Source: Dokdonella fugitiva (lineage in GTDB: Bacteria; Pseudomonadota; Gammaproteobacteria; Xanthomonadales; Rhodanobacteraceae). Taken from it: DNA of 64,000 nt. The stretch spans positions 124,001 through 188,000 of the forward strand of contig NZ_SLWQ01000006.1 in NCBI RefSeq assembly GCF_004342425.1. The letters run 5' to 3'. This document shows, piece after piece, positions 50,251 through 58,704 of the stretch. The position numbers and the translations under genes were made by a program. Position 1 is the first letter of the stretch, and each line of letters starts with the position of its first letter. The notes under the pieces are model-generated. The model was not told where the DNA came from and made no database searches. It worked only from the letters and a program-made list of their open reading frames with translations.

Positions 50251-51777
50251 ATGAATCGCACGACCGTTCTCATCCTGCAGTGCGCGTTCGCCGTGACGGC
50301 GCACGCGGAGCACGAACACGCCTCGCACCCTGCGCCGGAGGTGCTCGGTGCGGTGATCTTCCCGACGACCTGCGCGGCGAGCGTGCAGCCGCGCTTCGAG
50401 CGCGCGCTCGCATTGCTGCACTCGTTCACCTACACCGAAGCCGGGAAGGGTTTCCGTGACATCGCCGCGGCGGATCCGGGCTGCGCGATCGCGCACTGGG
50501 GCGTCGCGATGTCGCTCTACCATCAACTCTGGGACGCGCCCGCACCGGCGGATCTCGCGAAGGGACTCGCCGAGCTCGACCAGGCGCGCCAGCTCGGCAC
50601 GGGATCGACGCGCGAGCGCGCGTTCATCGACGCGACGACGGTCTACTACACCGACTACGACCACGTGCCACCCGCTGCGCGCGCGAAGGCGTACGAACAG
50701 GCGATGGCCGACGTCGCCGCGCGCTTCCCCGATGATCCGGAGGCGCAGATCTTCCACGCGCTCGCGCTCGTCGCGACCGCGCCGCCGACGGATCGCTCGC
50801 ACGCAAACCAGAAGCGCGCGGCCGACATCCTCGAACCGCTCTATCGCCGCTACCCGCAGCATCCCGGCCTCGCGCACTACCTCATCCATGCCTACGACAG
50901 CGCCGAGCTCGCGCCGCGCGGCCTCGACGCTGCACGCGCGTACGCGAAGATCGCGCCGTCCGCGCCGCACGCGCTGCACATGCCCTCGCACGTGTTCACG
51001 CGGCTCGGCTACTGGGACGACTCGGTCGCCTCCAACCTCGCCGCGCGCAAGGCCGCGCACCACGCAGGCGACGTCGGCGAGGAACTGCACGCGATGGACT
51101 ACCTCACCTACGCCTACCTGCAGCTCGGCCGCAACGCGGACGCGAAGCGTGTCGTCGACGATCTCGCCGCGATGCACGGCCTCGGCGCCGGCAAGTTCAA
51201 GATCGGCTACGCCGCCAACGCGATACCCGTGCGCTACGCGATCGAGCGTCGCCAGTGGGCCGAGGCCGCAAAGCTCGAACCGCTGCCCGATTCCGAACCG
51301 CACGTCGCCGCGATCGTCTACTGGGCGCGCGCGGTCGGCGCATCGCGCGGCAGGCATCCGAAGGACGCCGACGCCGACATCGCGGCGATCGACGCGAGCA
51401 TCGGCAAGCTCGACGCGGCCGGCAACGCCTACTGGGCGACGCAGACGCGCGCGCTCGCCGACTCCGCGCGCGCGTGGCAACTGTTCGCGAACGGCAAGAC
51501 CGACGACGCGATCGCGCGCCTGCGCGCCGCCGCCGACACCGAGGACGCCGCGGAAAAGCTGCCGGTGACACCAGGCCCGATCGTGCCTGCGCGCGAGCAG
51601 CTCGGCGACCTCCTGCTCGAAGCAGGCAGGCCGGCGGATGCGCTGCGGGAGTACGAGACGGCGCTGGAGGGAGCGCCGGGGCGGCGTGGCGCGTTGACCG
51701 GCGCCGAGCAGGCGGCGGAGCGCAGCGGCGACGCGGACGCGGCGAAGCGGTATCGCGAGCCGCCGTCGAGGTCGTGA
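50251..51777 (+). CDS. Exported TPR-repeat protein
   Basis: The 508-residue product has a short signal peptide (MNRTTVLILQCAFAVTAHA), a His-rich start and helical TPR-like units throughout. Examples are FERALALLHSFTYTEAGKGF, CAIAHWGVAMSLYHQLWDAP, EAQIFHALALVATAPPTDRS and LYRRYPQHPGLAHYLIHAYD, with late units REQLGDLLLEAGRPADALRE. The APHALHMPSHVFTRLGYWDD segment is typical of a family of exported tetratricopeptide proteins in Proteobacteria. It probably binds peptides or proteins in the periplasm. The stop codon lies inside a 15-base tandem duplication (51763-51792). Confidence 0.85.
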   Translation: MNRTTVLILQCAFAVTAHAEHEHASHPAPEVLGAVIFPTTCAASVQPRFERALALLHSFTYTEAGKGFRDIAAADPGCAIAHWGVAMSLYHQLWDAPAPADLAKGLAELDQARQLGTGSTRERAFIDATTVYYTDYDHVPPAARAKAYEQAMADVAARFPDDPEAQIFHALALVATAPPTDRSHANQKRAADILEPLYRRYPQHPGLAHYLIHAYDSAELAPRGLDAARAYAKIAPSAPHALHMPSHVFTRLGYWDDSVASNLAARKAAHHAGDVGEELHAMDYLTYAYLQLGRNADAKRVVDDLAAMHGLGAGKFKIGYAANAIPVRYAIERRQWAEAAKLEPLPDSEPHVAAIVYWARAVGASRGRHPKDADADIAAIDASIGKLDAAGNAYWATQTRALADSARAWQLFANGKTDDAIARLRAAADTEDAAEKLPVTPGPIVPAREQLGDLLLEAGRPADALREYETALEGAPGRRGALTGAEQAAERSGDADAAKRYREPPSRS

Positions 51778-51863
51778 CCGTCGAGGTCGTGAGCGCGCGA
51801 GCGCGACGCCACAGGACAGGGCGACGCCGCGAGAACCCGAACGGATCTGCACCCCTGGACGTC

Positions 51864-51984
51864 ATTCCCGCGAAAGCGGGAATCCATGTTGCTGTTGCGC
51901 TTCACCCTGCCCTCTCCCGCAAGCGGGAGAGGGGAAAGTCCATTCCTCTGACGTTCGCGGGAGAGGGGAATGTCCATCACCTCT
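51864..51984. repeat. Compound intergenic repeat: ATTCCC-N8-GGGAAT plus CCTCTCCCGC inverted repeat
   Basis: ATTCCC-GCGAAAGC-GGGAAT lies at 51864-51883. CCTCTCCCGC-AA-GCGGGAGAGG is a perfect inverted repeat at 51911-51932. The segment from 51923 (GCGGGAGAGGGGAAAGTCCA) is then repeated from 51957 (GCGGGAGAGGGGAATGTCCA). It fills the gap between the TPR gene and the AhpD-like gene. The same two palindromes occur together at 63125-63202. Confidence 0.72.
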
Positions 51985-52006
51985 CCCGCTCGATGCGACG
52001 CGACGA

Positions 52007-52462
52007 TCAGTGCGACGCCGGCTTGTAGTAGCCACCGATCGTGCGCGCGGCGATGTTGATGCGGTTCCAGCTGTTGATCGTCACGGTGAGCAGGGTTAGG
52101 TCGACGAGTTCCTGCTCGCTGAACACGTTCTTTGCCTTCTCGTACAGCGCATCGGAGACGGGTTCGGCGCCGGCGAGTTCGGTGAGTTCCTCGGCCCACT
52201 GCAGCGCGACCTGTTCGCGTTCGCTGTAGAGCTTGGTCTCGCGCCAAGCGGGCAGCAGGTACAGGCGCTGTTCGGTTTCGCCGGCGGCGCGCGCATCCTT
52301 GCTGTGCATGTCGAGGCAGAACGCGCAGCCGTTGATCTGCGACACGCGCATGAGCACGAGCTGGATCAGGGCGGGCTCGAGGCGGCCGGCGTCGTGGACG
52401 GCGCGACCCAGGTCGATGAGCGGCTGCATCGCCGGGTAATGGCGCTGGATGTTGAAACGCAT
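52007..52462 (-). CDS. AhpD-like carboxymuconolactone decarboxylase family protein
   Basis: The 151-residue helical protein has the redox/catalytic segment SQINGCAFCLDMHSKDARAA, which includes the CxxC pair and the nearby His. The C-terminal helix (LTVTINSWNRINIAARTIGG) is typical of the family. AGGAGT precedes the ATG. It is transcribed in the same direction as, and just downstream of, an ECF41-type sigma factor gene. ECF41 factors are known to control neighbouring carboxymuconolactone decarboxylase, oxidoreductase or epimerase genes, so this is the probable target. Confidence 0.92.
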   Translation of the reverse strand: MRFNIQRHYPAMQPLIDLGRAVHDAGRLEPALIQLVLMRVSQINGCAFCLDMHSKDARAAGETEQRLYLLPAWRETKLYSEREQVALQWAEELTELAGAEPVSDALYEKAKNVFSEQELVDLTLLTVTINSWNRINIAARTIGGYYKPASH

Positions 52463-52502
52463 GACGGACTCCTTGCGATACACGCGGCCGGAATCGGCCG
52501 CT

Positions 52503-53396
52503 TCAATGCAAGGACGCGGACGCGCGCGGTTTCGTGACAGCGTGGATGCGCGCGAGCTTCTCCGGATGGCGCAGTGCGTGGATCGCGGTGATGCGATCGC
52601 CGTCGCCTTCGACCCACATCGCGCTCGCGAGCACGTCGCCGTCGTACATGAACAACGCGGGTTCGCCGTTGAGCATGGACAGTTCGTAGCGCACGCCGCC
52701 GAGGTTGCGCGCGAGCTGCAGGTACAGCCGCGCGAGGCGATCCGCGCCGTGCAGCGGGTGCAGGGTCGCGCGCGCGACGCCGCCACCGTCGCTGACGTGC
52801 ACCGCGTCCTCGGCGAACAGCGCGCGCAAGGTATCGAGGCGCGGCTCCGCCATCGCGGCGACGAAGCGTTCGAGCAGGCGCTTCTGCATCGCACCGTCGA
52901 CGTGGAAGCGCGGCCGCCCTTCGCGCAGGCGCGCTTTCGCGCGGTGCACGCGCTGGCGGCAGGCGTCCTCGGCGATGTCGAGGATCGCCGCGGCCTCGGC
53001 GTGGCTGTAATCGAACACTTCGTGCAGCAGGAAGGCGGCGCGTTCCTCCGGACTCAGGCGTTCGAGCAGGAGCAGGAACGACAAGGTCAGCGACTCCCCG
53101 CGTTCGAGCGTCGCATCCGGCGACCCGGTGTCGTCGGGGAGCGGCTCGGGCAGCCACGGGCCGACGTAGTGCTCGCGCTCGGCCTTAGCGCGGCGCAGGC
53201 GATCGAGCGCGAGGCGCGTCGTCACCGTGACGAGCCAGGCTTCGGGATCATCGAGCGCCGCGAGGTCCTGCGCGTGCAGGCGCAGCCAGGCCTCGTGCAC
53301 GATGTCCTCGGCGTCCGCGGGCGTGCCGAGCATGCGATAGGCGAGCCCGAACAGGCGCGAGCGGTGGGTTTCGAACAGGGTGGTGGCGGCATCCAC
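52503..53396 (-). CDS. ECF41-type sigma factor with SnoaL-like C-terminal domain
   Basis: The 297-residue product starts at GTG (53396). Region 2 is FETHRSRLFGLAYRMLGTPA and DAEDIVHEAWLRL, and region 4 is LSPEERAAFLLHEVFDYSHA. The linker has GPWLPEPL, the ECF41 signature. The C-terminal 110 residues form a SnoaL/NTF2-like domain with DGGGVARATLHPLHGADR and a late RHPEKLARI, matching the DGGGK and NPDKL motifs of the family. The domain regulates the sigma factor in place of an anti-sigma factor. The downstream AhpD-like gene starts 40 bases after its stop. Confidence 0.92.
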   Translation of the reverse strand: MDAATTLFETHRSRLFGLAYRMLGTPADAEDIVHEAWLRLHAQDLAALDDPEAWLVTVTTRLALDRLRRAKAEREHYVGPWLPEPLPDDTGSPDATLERGESLTLSFLLLLERLSPEERAAFLLHEVFDYSHAEAAAILDIAEDACRQRVHRAKARLREGRPRFHVDGAMQKRLLERFVAAMAEPRLDTLRALFAEDAVHVSDGGGVARATLHPLHGADRLARLYLQLARNLGGVRYELSMLNGEPALFMYDGDVLASAMWVEGDGDRITAIHALRHPEKLARIHAVTKPRASASLH

Positions 53397-53562
53397 GGGC
53401 GTATTCTCCGTCAGTCGATGCCAGGACGTATGGGCGGGCTGGAACGTGACAGTCGTGGAGCCCCTCGCGTGCACGTCGCGCCGGCGCCCCATCGGATAGG
53501 GCGGACCAAGGCGCGTAGCGCCGGTGCGCGGCTCGACCGCCCCTACGGTTTCTGCGTACGAA

Positions 53563-53586
53563 CCGCCCCGGCCGAAGCCGGGGCGG
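53563..53586 (-). terminator. Terminator hairpin of the chitinase gene
   Basis: CCGCCCCGGC and GCCGGGGCGG pair perfectly over 10 bp around a CGAA loop, 35 bases after the chitinase stop codon. A repeat-like segment with CCGCCCCTACGGTTT follows at 53538-53552 and recurs near 56466 (CCGCCCTACGGTT). Confidence 0.75.
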
Positions 53587-53620
53587 CCCGCATCCATCGC
53601 GCGGGATCAGCCGCGCCGGG

Positions 53621-55669
53621 TCATTGCAACCCGTTCCTGATCGCGGTCGCGAGCGTGCCCTGCGCGTCGTCGCCGCTGAACTCCCAGAAGAACGCGCCGC
53701 CGAGGCCTTGCGTCTTCACGTAGCTCATCTTGGTCTGGATCATCGCGGGCGTGTCGTAGCTCCAGAACGTCGTGCCGTTGTACGCCCACGTCGCCATCGC
53801 GGCGTTGTCGGTGTAGATCGGGTAGTTGAGGTTCTTCAGCACGTGGTAGTCCTCGTTGCCCGCTTCGTACGTGCCGGGCGCGGGGCTGCCGGACTGGTAA
53901 AGGCCGTGGTTGCTGCCGGCCGGCACGTTGGTCCAGCCGCGGCCGTAGAAGCCGATGCCGAGCGAGAGCTTGGCGGGTGGCACGCCGCGCGACAGGAATG
54001 CCTCGATCGCGTCGTTGGTGTTGTAGAACTTCTGGTCGCCGGTGGACGGATCCTGCGGCGAGGCGAACAGCGCCGAGTGATGATTGGTCTGCGCATCCCA
54101 CGAGCCGTGGAAGTCGTAGGTCATCACGTTGATGAAGTCGAGCGACTGCGAATACGTCGCCGGGTCCGTCACGCGGATCTTGTCGACGCCGGCGCCGGCC
54201 GCGATCGTGAGCAGCAGGCCCGGACGCACCGCGTCGAGCTGGCGTCGGAACTCGGCGAGCAGCGCGGTGAAATTCGCGCCGTCCTCGGCGCTGCCGCAGC
54301 TGAGGCCGCACGCGACCGGGTATTCCCAGTCGATGTCGATGCCGTCGAACACGCCCGCGGCCGCGCCCGCCCCGCCCGCCCCGTCGCTCGCGGGCAGGTT
54401 GCCGCGGATGTAGGCGTCGATGCACGAAGCGACGAAAGCCTGGCGGTTCTCCGGACGCGCCGCGCTCGAGAAGCCGCGCGACCAGGTCCAGCCGCCGAGC
54501 GAGATCAGCACCTTGAGGCCCGGGTACTTGGCCTTGAGCTGCTTGAGCTGGTTCCAGTTGCCGCGCAGCGGCTGGTCCCAGGTGTCGGCGACGCCGCTCA
54601 CGCTCTCCGCCGCGCCGAACGCCTTGGTGTAATCCGCGAACGCGTCGCCGCCCGCGCCCGTGTTCGGGTCGGACGGGATGTTCACGCCGACTTCGCAGCG
54701 GTTGTTGCGCACGTTGCCGAACGCGTAGTTGATGTGCGTGAGCTTGGCCGCCGTACCGCTGGTGTCGATGTTCTTCACGCGGTAGTTGCGCGCGTAGATG
54801 CCCCACTGCGCGAAATAGCCGAGCACGCGCTTGCTGCCGGGCGGCGGCGTCGCCTTCGTGCTCACGCTGACCGGCGCGCTCAGCGCGGAGGTGTTGCCGG
54901 CGCCGTCGCGCGCGCGTACCTGGAACGTGTATGCGGTCGATGGCGTAAGCGCGGTCGCCGTGTAGGTGGTGCCGCTGACCGTCGCGAGCGGGCTGCCCCC
55001 GCGATAGACGTCGTAGCCGGTCACGCCGACGTTGTCGGTCGACGCGTTCCAGCCGAGGCTGATCGTCGTATCCGTCTGCGACGGCGAGGCGAGCCCTGTC
55101 GGCACGCTCGGCGGCGTGGTGTCGTTCTGCGCGGCCTGCACGGCGACCGACACGGCGTTCGACGTCGTCGATGCGCCCTGGTTGTCGGTGGCGACCGCGG
55201 TGAGGCTGTAGTTGCCAGCCGCCGCGTTGCTCCACGTGACCGAATACGGCGCGCTCGTGTCGACGCCGAGCGAGGTCGTGCCGCGGAAGAACTCCACCTT
55301 GGTGATGCTGCCGTCGCTGTCGGACGCGGTCGCGCTCACCGTGATGTTCGCGCCCGCCGCGAACGTGCTGCCGTTCGCCGGCGCGGTGACCGACACGCTC
55401 GGCGGCTGGTTCGTGCCACCGCCACCGCAAGCGCCGAGGTCCTGGTACCAGCCGCACGACGGACAATAGTTCGGTGCGGCGTTCCAGATCGGCACGAGGG
55501 CCTGGTACAGGCGACCCTGGTAGGTCATGCGGTCGCCGGGGTTGTAGATCGTGCTCGCGTTCCATGCGGCAACGCCGTTGCAGTTGACGGTCTGCGCGAA
55601 CGCGCAGGCGCTGCACGCGAGCGTGAACAGCCATGGCAGGAATCGAAGTCTGCGGATCAAGTCGGGCAT
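53621..55669 (-). CDS. Secreted multidomain GH18 chitinase
   Basis: The 682-residue product has a signal peptide (RFLPWLFTLACSACAFAQ). A CBM5/12 chitin-binding module follows at about 36-80 (WNASTIYNPGDRMTYQGRLY, ending CGWYQDLGAC). Next are an Ig-like module at about 88-185 (PPSVSVTAPANGSTFAAGAN) and a fibronectin III module (PSVPTGLASPSQTDTTISLG). The GH18 barrel starts at about 288 (KRVLGYFAQWGIYARNYRVK). Its catalytic motif is FDGIDIDWEYP, complete with DxxDxDxE, and NVMTYDFHGSWD and the WSYDTP end strand are also intact. It would cut chitin outside the cell. It is monocistronic with an 815-base upstream region holding operator-like palindromes. Confidence 0.95.
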   Translation of the reverse strand: MPDLIRRLRFLPWLFTLACSACAFAQTVNCNGVAAWNASTIYNPGDRMTYQGRLYQALVPIWNAAPNYCPSCGWYQDLGACGGGGTNQPPSVSVTAPANGSTFAAGANITVSATASDSDGSITKVEFFRGTTSLGVDTSAPYSVTWSNAAAGNYSLTAVATDNQGASTTSNAVSVAVQAAQNDTTPPSVPTGLASPSQTDTTISLGWNASTDNVGVTGYDVYRGGSPLATVSGTTYTATALTPSTAYTFQVRARDGAGNTSALSAPVSVSTKATPPPGSKRVLGYFAQWGIYARNYRVKNIDTSGTAAKLTHINYAFGNVRNNRCEVGVNIPSDPNTGAGGDAFADYTKAFGAAESVSGVADTWDQPLRGNWNQLKQLKAKYPGLKVLISLGGWTWSRGFSSAARPENRQAFVASCIDAYIRGNLPASDGAGGAGAAAGVFDGIDIDWEYPVACGLSCGSAEDGANFTALLAEFRRQLDAVRPGLLLTIAAGAGVDKIRVTDPATYSQSLDFINVMTYDFHGSWDAQTNHHSALFASPQDPSTGDQKFYNTNDAIEAFLSRGVPPAKLSLGIGFYGRGWTNVPAGSNHGLYQSGSPAPGTYEAGNEDYHVLKNLNYPIYTDNAAMATWAYNGTTFWSYDTPAMIQTKMSYVKTQGLGGAFFWEFSGDDAQGTLATAIRNGLQ

Positions 55670-56057
55670 GGTCGTGCTCCGGTTGTCGTCGTTGAACAAT
55701 GGCCGGGAGGGCCCGGCCGCTCTCTCCGCCCGCGATCGCTCTCTCCCGATCGCGGGCAATGCGAAACCGCGGCAGGCGCGCGACGCGCCTGCAGTGAAGG
55801 CAGCACGGAAAGGCCGCGCGCGGAGCGACGCGGCTCGGGTCAGGCGAGGCTTGCGATGTGGCTCATGTCGATCACCCCATGCCGTAGTCGGTCGGACGTG
55901 TCACGAGCAAATGCAGATCGGCCGCCGCACGCGCGGCGGTCACCATGGAACCGGACGCGGCATTCGATCCGCGCGACCGACTCCGTGATCGATTGCGGCG
56001 GCCGCAAGTGCAGCGCCGCGACCGACGTGGAAATCCGCCCCGAAGCGTGCGCGCGGA

Positions 56058-56073
56058 TTGACAACGTTGTCAA
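56058..56073. promoter_or_regulatory. LacI-type operator-like perfect palindrome
   Basis: TTGACAACGTTGTCAA is a perfect 16-base palindrome with the central CG typical of LacI-family operators, followed by an AT-rich segment (ACGATTTTCCTCAATTTGTA). It lies about 390 bases before the chitinase start codon on the upstream side. It may be the target of a NagR-like repressor acting on chitin-use genes; no such regulator is in the window. Confidence 0.5.
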
Positions 56074-56237
56074 ACGATTTTCCTCAATTTGTAGACGGGC
56101 GCACATTTTGCGCCGGATGTTGCGGCGCCGCGTGATTTTGGCCTGAAACGGGCCAATCGCGCATGATCGACGACCGGCGCCGACGTGTCGGTGGCGTCTG
56201 TGCAATGCATCTTCGCGGGATCACGATGTCAGTTGGC

Positions 56238-56251
56238 TGACAACCTTGTCA
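56238..56251. promoter_or_regulatory. Second operator-like near-palindrome
   Basis: TGACAACCTTGTCA differs from the site at 56059-56072 at one central base only, keeping both TGACAA half sites. Two such sites 180 bases apart would suit a looping repressor, though neither lies next to a recognised core promoter. Confidence 0.42.
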
Positions 56252-56299
56252 TCCTGCGCCCCAGGACGACCGGACGGTCTCCCGTCGCACGCGCGGTGA

Positions 56300-56383
56300 C
56301 TGCAGGAACCCACCCTGTGGGGGCGACCGCAACGTCGCGATGCATCGAGGCGCGGCGGTCGCGCACAAGGGTGCGCCTGCAGG
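56300..56383. repeat. REPIN-like palindromic repeat (copy C)
   Basis: It begins CTGCAGGAACCCACCCTGTG and continues GGGGCGACCGCAACGTCGCG. It then has ATGCATCGAGGCGCG and ends GGGTGCGCCTGCAGG. The outer ends are inverted copies. The element is followed by TGATATGCGCC, matching TGATGTGCGCC after copy A. Confidence 0.75.
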
Positions 56384-56484
56384 TGATATGCGCCGCGTTG
56401 ATGTGGGAGCAGCGGAAGTCGCAATGCATCCTGCGCTGCGCTGGTGGCGGCACGCGTCGTGCGCGTACCGCCCTACGGTTCCGC

Positions 56485-56892
56485 TCAACCCTTGCCTTCG
56501 ACGTATCGCGCGAAGTTGTCGAGGATCGCCTGCCAGCCCTGGCGCTGCATCTCGACCGGATTCTCCGTCTCGGCGTCGAACGTCACGCGCACGTCGACGC
56601 CCTCGCCGGCGGGCGCGAACTCGACGACGGCCGCGCGATCGCCGAAGGAGAACTCGAGCCGCTCGTTGGGCACGACCTTCGTGTACGTGCCCGCGAAATC
56701 GAAGCCGAAGCTGCCGTCCTTCGCTTCCATGCGCGAGGAGAACTCGCCGCCCTCGCGCAGATCGACCGTGGACGCGGTCGTGTGCCAGTCCTCGCTCGCC
56801 GCATTCCAGCGCAGGATGTCCTCCGGCGTCGTGTACGCGCGCCAGGCGGCGGCGACGGGGGCGTGGACGTGGCTTTCGACGCTGATCTTCAT
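56485..56892 (-). CDS. SRPBCC/AHSA1-type protein
   Basis: The 135-residue product has the START-like helix-grip fold of AHSA1: MKISVESHVHAPVAAAWRAY, TTPEDILRWNAASEDWHTTA, DLREGGEFSSRMEAKDGSFG and a C-terminal helix RQGWQAILDNFARYVEGKG. GAGGA precedes the ATG. Bacterial members bind small hydrophobic ligands or act in stress responses; the ligand is unknown. It lies 157 bases downstream of a DUF72 gene on the same strand. Confidence 0.88.
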   Translation of the reverse strand: MKISVESHVHAPVAAAWRAYTTPEDILRWNAASEDWHTTASTVDLREGGEFSSRMEAKDGSFGFDFAGTYTKVVPNERLEFSFGDRAAVVEFAPAGEGVDVRVTFDAETENPVEMQRQGWQAILDNFARYVEGKG

Positions 56893-57049
56893 GGTGCATT
56901 CCTCGATGATGGATGGACAAAAGGGCCGGGCTTTCCGGCCTTCACCACATGCGACGAACGAGCGACACGCCGATCGACATCGAATCGCGCGACGACATGA
57001 CCTTCGGGAGCGCGGCTTTTCCGCGCAACCCTCGCCATCGCGAATCGCC

Positions 57050-57793
57050 CTACCCACGCCCCGGCGCCCTCACCAGTGCCTGCAGCTTCAACGCATCGCT
57101 CGTCGCATGACGCCCGGCCGTGTTGTCGAGGATGCACCACCGCTCGCGCGTGCGCGCGCTGCGTCGCGCGAGGCGCGCCGCGATGCGCCCGAGCGCGGCA
57201 TCCGCATACGCGTCGTAGTACACGCGCGGCGAGCCGTGCAGGCGGATGTATTCGACCGCATGATCGCCGCCCGGCACCGCCGCGCGCGGGACGCGCGCGG
57301 GATCGGCGGCGACGCGGGCGATGCCGAGGTCACGCAAGGCTGCGTCGACCGCGGCCGTGAACCATGACGCGTGGCGCGGCTCGCACGCGACCGGCCCCTC
57401 GTGCAGCTTGCGCAACTGCCTGAAGAACGCGAGCGCCGTGGCCGCATCGAATCCGAGGTTCGGCGGCAGTTGCAGCAACAGCACGCCGAGTTTCCGGCCC
57501 AGTTCATCCACCTGCCCGAGGAACGACTTCAGCTCCGACCTGCAATCGTCCAAGCGCCGGTCGTGGCTGATCACGCGCGGCATCTTGGCCGCGAAGCGGA
57601 AGCCTGCCGGCACCATTCCGGCCCACTTCGCATAGGTCTGCGGGCGGTGCGGCCGGTGGAACGAGGAGTTGATTTCGACCGCAGCGAACACGCGCGCATA
57701 GCGCTCGAGGTGCGAGCCTTCGTGTGGGAATGCATCCGCCTGCGTCGTCGCGATCGACCAGCCGGCGCAGCCTATGCGGATTCTCGTGTGCAT
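57050..57793 (-). CDS. DUF72 protein (TIM-barrel-like)
   Basis: The 247-residue product begins with IRIGCAGWSIATTQADAFPH and has EINSSFHRPHRPQTYAKWAG. It then has VPAGFRFAAKMPRVISHDRR, LLLQLPPNLGFD and VACEPRHASWF, with VEYIRLHGSPRVYYDAYADA near the end. These are the invariant features of DUF72, a TIM-barrel family of unknown activity. The order on the minus strand is DUF1801, DUF72, SRPBCC, with 67 and 157 bases between, so a common transcript is possible. Confidence 0.9.
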   Translation of the reverse strand: MHTRIRIGCAGWSIATTQADAFPHEGSHLERYARVFAAVEINSSFHRPHRPQTYAKWAGMVPAGFRFAAKMPRVISHDRRLDDCRSELKSFLGQVDELGRKLGVLLLQLPPNLGFDAATALAFFRQLRKLHEGPVACEPRHASWFTAAVDAALRDLGIARVAADPARVPRAAVPGGDHAVEYIRLHGSPRVYYDAYADAALGRIAARLARRSARTRERWCILDNTAGRHATSDALKLQALVRAPGRG

Positions 57794-57860
57794 GGCGACA
57801 CATCGTCGCGGTTCGACCATGAACGGCCGATTTCCCACGCACGCGCCAGCGTCGGCTCGG

Positions 57861-58319
57861 CTACGAAACGCCTTCGCCGTCCAGCCGGCCACGCACGTCC
57901 GCGTAGGCCGCGTGGATCAACGCCAGCAACGCCGCTTCGTGGACCTTCCCGCCGGGCCGAAGCTTGACGTGGCGCATCGCCTTGCCCGTTCCCTGCAGCA
58001 GACCCGCAGGATCGCTGAGCGCGGCACCGTGGAAGAAGCCGACATTGACGTGCGCCTTGAACGTCGCGACGTAGGCGAACGCCGCGTCGCCGACGCAGGC
58101 GGTCGGCTGACCGTCGTGCATGAGCTCGCGCACGTCGTCGCCGCAGGCACGCAGGCGTTCGAACCACGTGCGTGCGATCGAGCGCAGCTCGGTCGGGCCG
58201 GTGCGCAGCCATGCACCGACGTCCGCAGCGCGCTTCACCGCTCCGGACAGGCGAAAGACGTCTTCGCGGCCGGTCAGGTCGCGCAGATCCAGCGGAAGGC
58301 GACGCGTGCGTTTGCTCAT
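57861..58319 (-). CDS. DUF1801 (YdhG/YobT-like) protein
   Basis: The 152-residue product has a DUF1801 core with LRACGDDVRELMHDGQPTAC, AFAYVATFKAHVNVGFFHGA and LSDPAGLLQGTGKAMRHVKL, followed by LALIHAAYADVR. The MSKRTRRLPLDL start is used. Upstream in-frame ATGs run into a REP-like repeat and are not believable. The family fold resembles a small ligand-binding domain, and no enzymatic activity is established. It is probably cotranscribed with DUF72. Confidence 0.85.
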   Translation of the reverse strand: MSKRTRRLPLDLRDLTGREDVFRLSGAVKRAADVGAWLRTGPTELRSIARTWFERLRACGDDVRELMHDGQPTACVGDAAFAYVATFKAHVNVGFFHGAALSDPAGLLQGTGKAMRHVKLRPGGKVHEAALLALIHAAYADVRGRLDGEGVS

Positions 58320-58345
58320 CTCATGCAAATCCTGCACTGCGAAAA

Positions 58346-58500
58346 GCATCGCGGCTTCCGCCGCTCCCACGAACGCGGCATGCGACACCATCTGCAGGAG
58401 CGCACCCTGTGCGCGACCGTCGCGCCCCGGTGCCGCGCGGCGCCTGGTCTCCACAAACGCGCGCGGGTGCTTGCATGCAGGAGCGACATCAGTCGCGATG
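58346..58500. repeat. Cluster of REP-like units (copy D)
   Basis: CATCGCGGCTTCCGCCGCTC (58347-58366) is one REP unit. CTGCAGGAGCGCACCCTGTG (58392-58411), followed by CGCGACCGTCGCG, is a half REPIN. GGAGCGACATCAGTCGCGAT (58480-58499) is a second REP unit in inverse orientation. They occupy much of the 385-base gap between the DUF1801 and monooxygenase genes, which has no gene. Confidence 0.72.
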
Positions 58501-58640
58501 CCCTTGCTGTTCCGTTGCGCCGGCACGGCGGCGGATTCGCGCTACGCGCCTTGATCTGCCTTGCGACGCTTGCATCCGTCCGATGCTGAACGAATGCGCC
58601 GCAAATCCGCCCTTCCCCGTTTCACTATCCTAAACCATCG

Positions 58641-58661
58641 GGGGCTTGCGGCAAGCCCCCG
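58641..58661. terminator. Hairpin upstream of the FAD monooxygenase gene
   Basis: GGGGGCTTG and CAAGCCCCC form a 9-bp stem with a CGG loop, 44 bases before the monooxygenase ATG. It has no T-tract and no gene ends just before it, so it may be a leader structure or a REP relative and not a true terminator. Confidence 0.35.
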
Positions 58662-58704
58662 CCCAAGGCGCCCAATCGCCGGCCTCGAACGGGCCGGAGG
58701 CGCC

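Larger units (their letters stand above)
55670..56484. other. 815-base intergenic region upstream of chitinase gene
   Basis: No convincing gene is seen; frames across it have no ribosome-binding site or recognisable protein. It contains two TGACAAC-type palindromes, an inverted repeat GGCGCA-N5-TGCGCC at 56098-56114, a REPIN-like repeat at 56300-56383, a REP-like GTGGGAGCAGCGGAAGTCGC near 56404, and a CCGCCCTACGGTT element at its right end. The left part is the leader and promoter side of the chitinase gene. Confidence 0.6.

Noticed and set aside
55840..56205. 121-residue minus-strand frame upstream of the chitinase gene
   Set aside because: No ribosome-binding site, no hydrophobic or domain pattern, and it spans the operator-like palindromes and an AT-rich control region.
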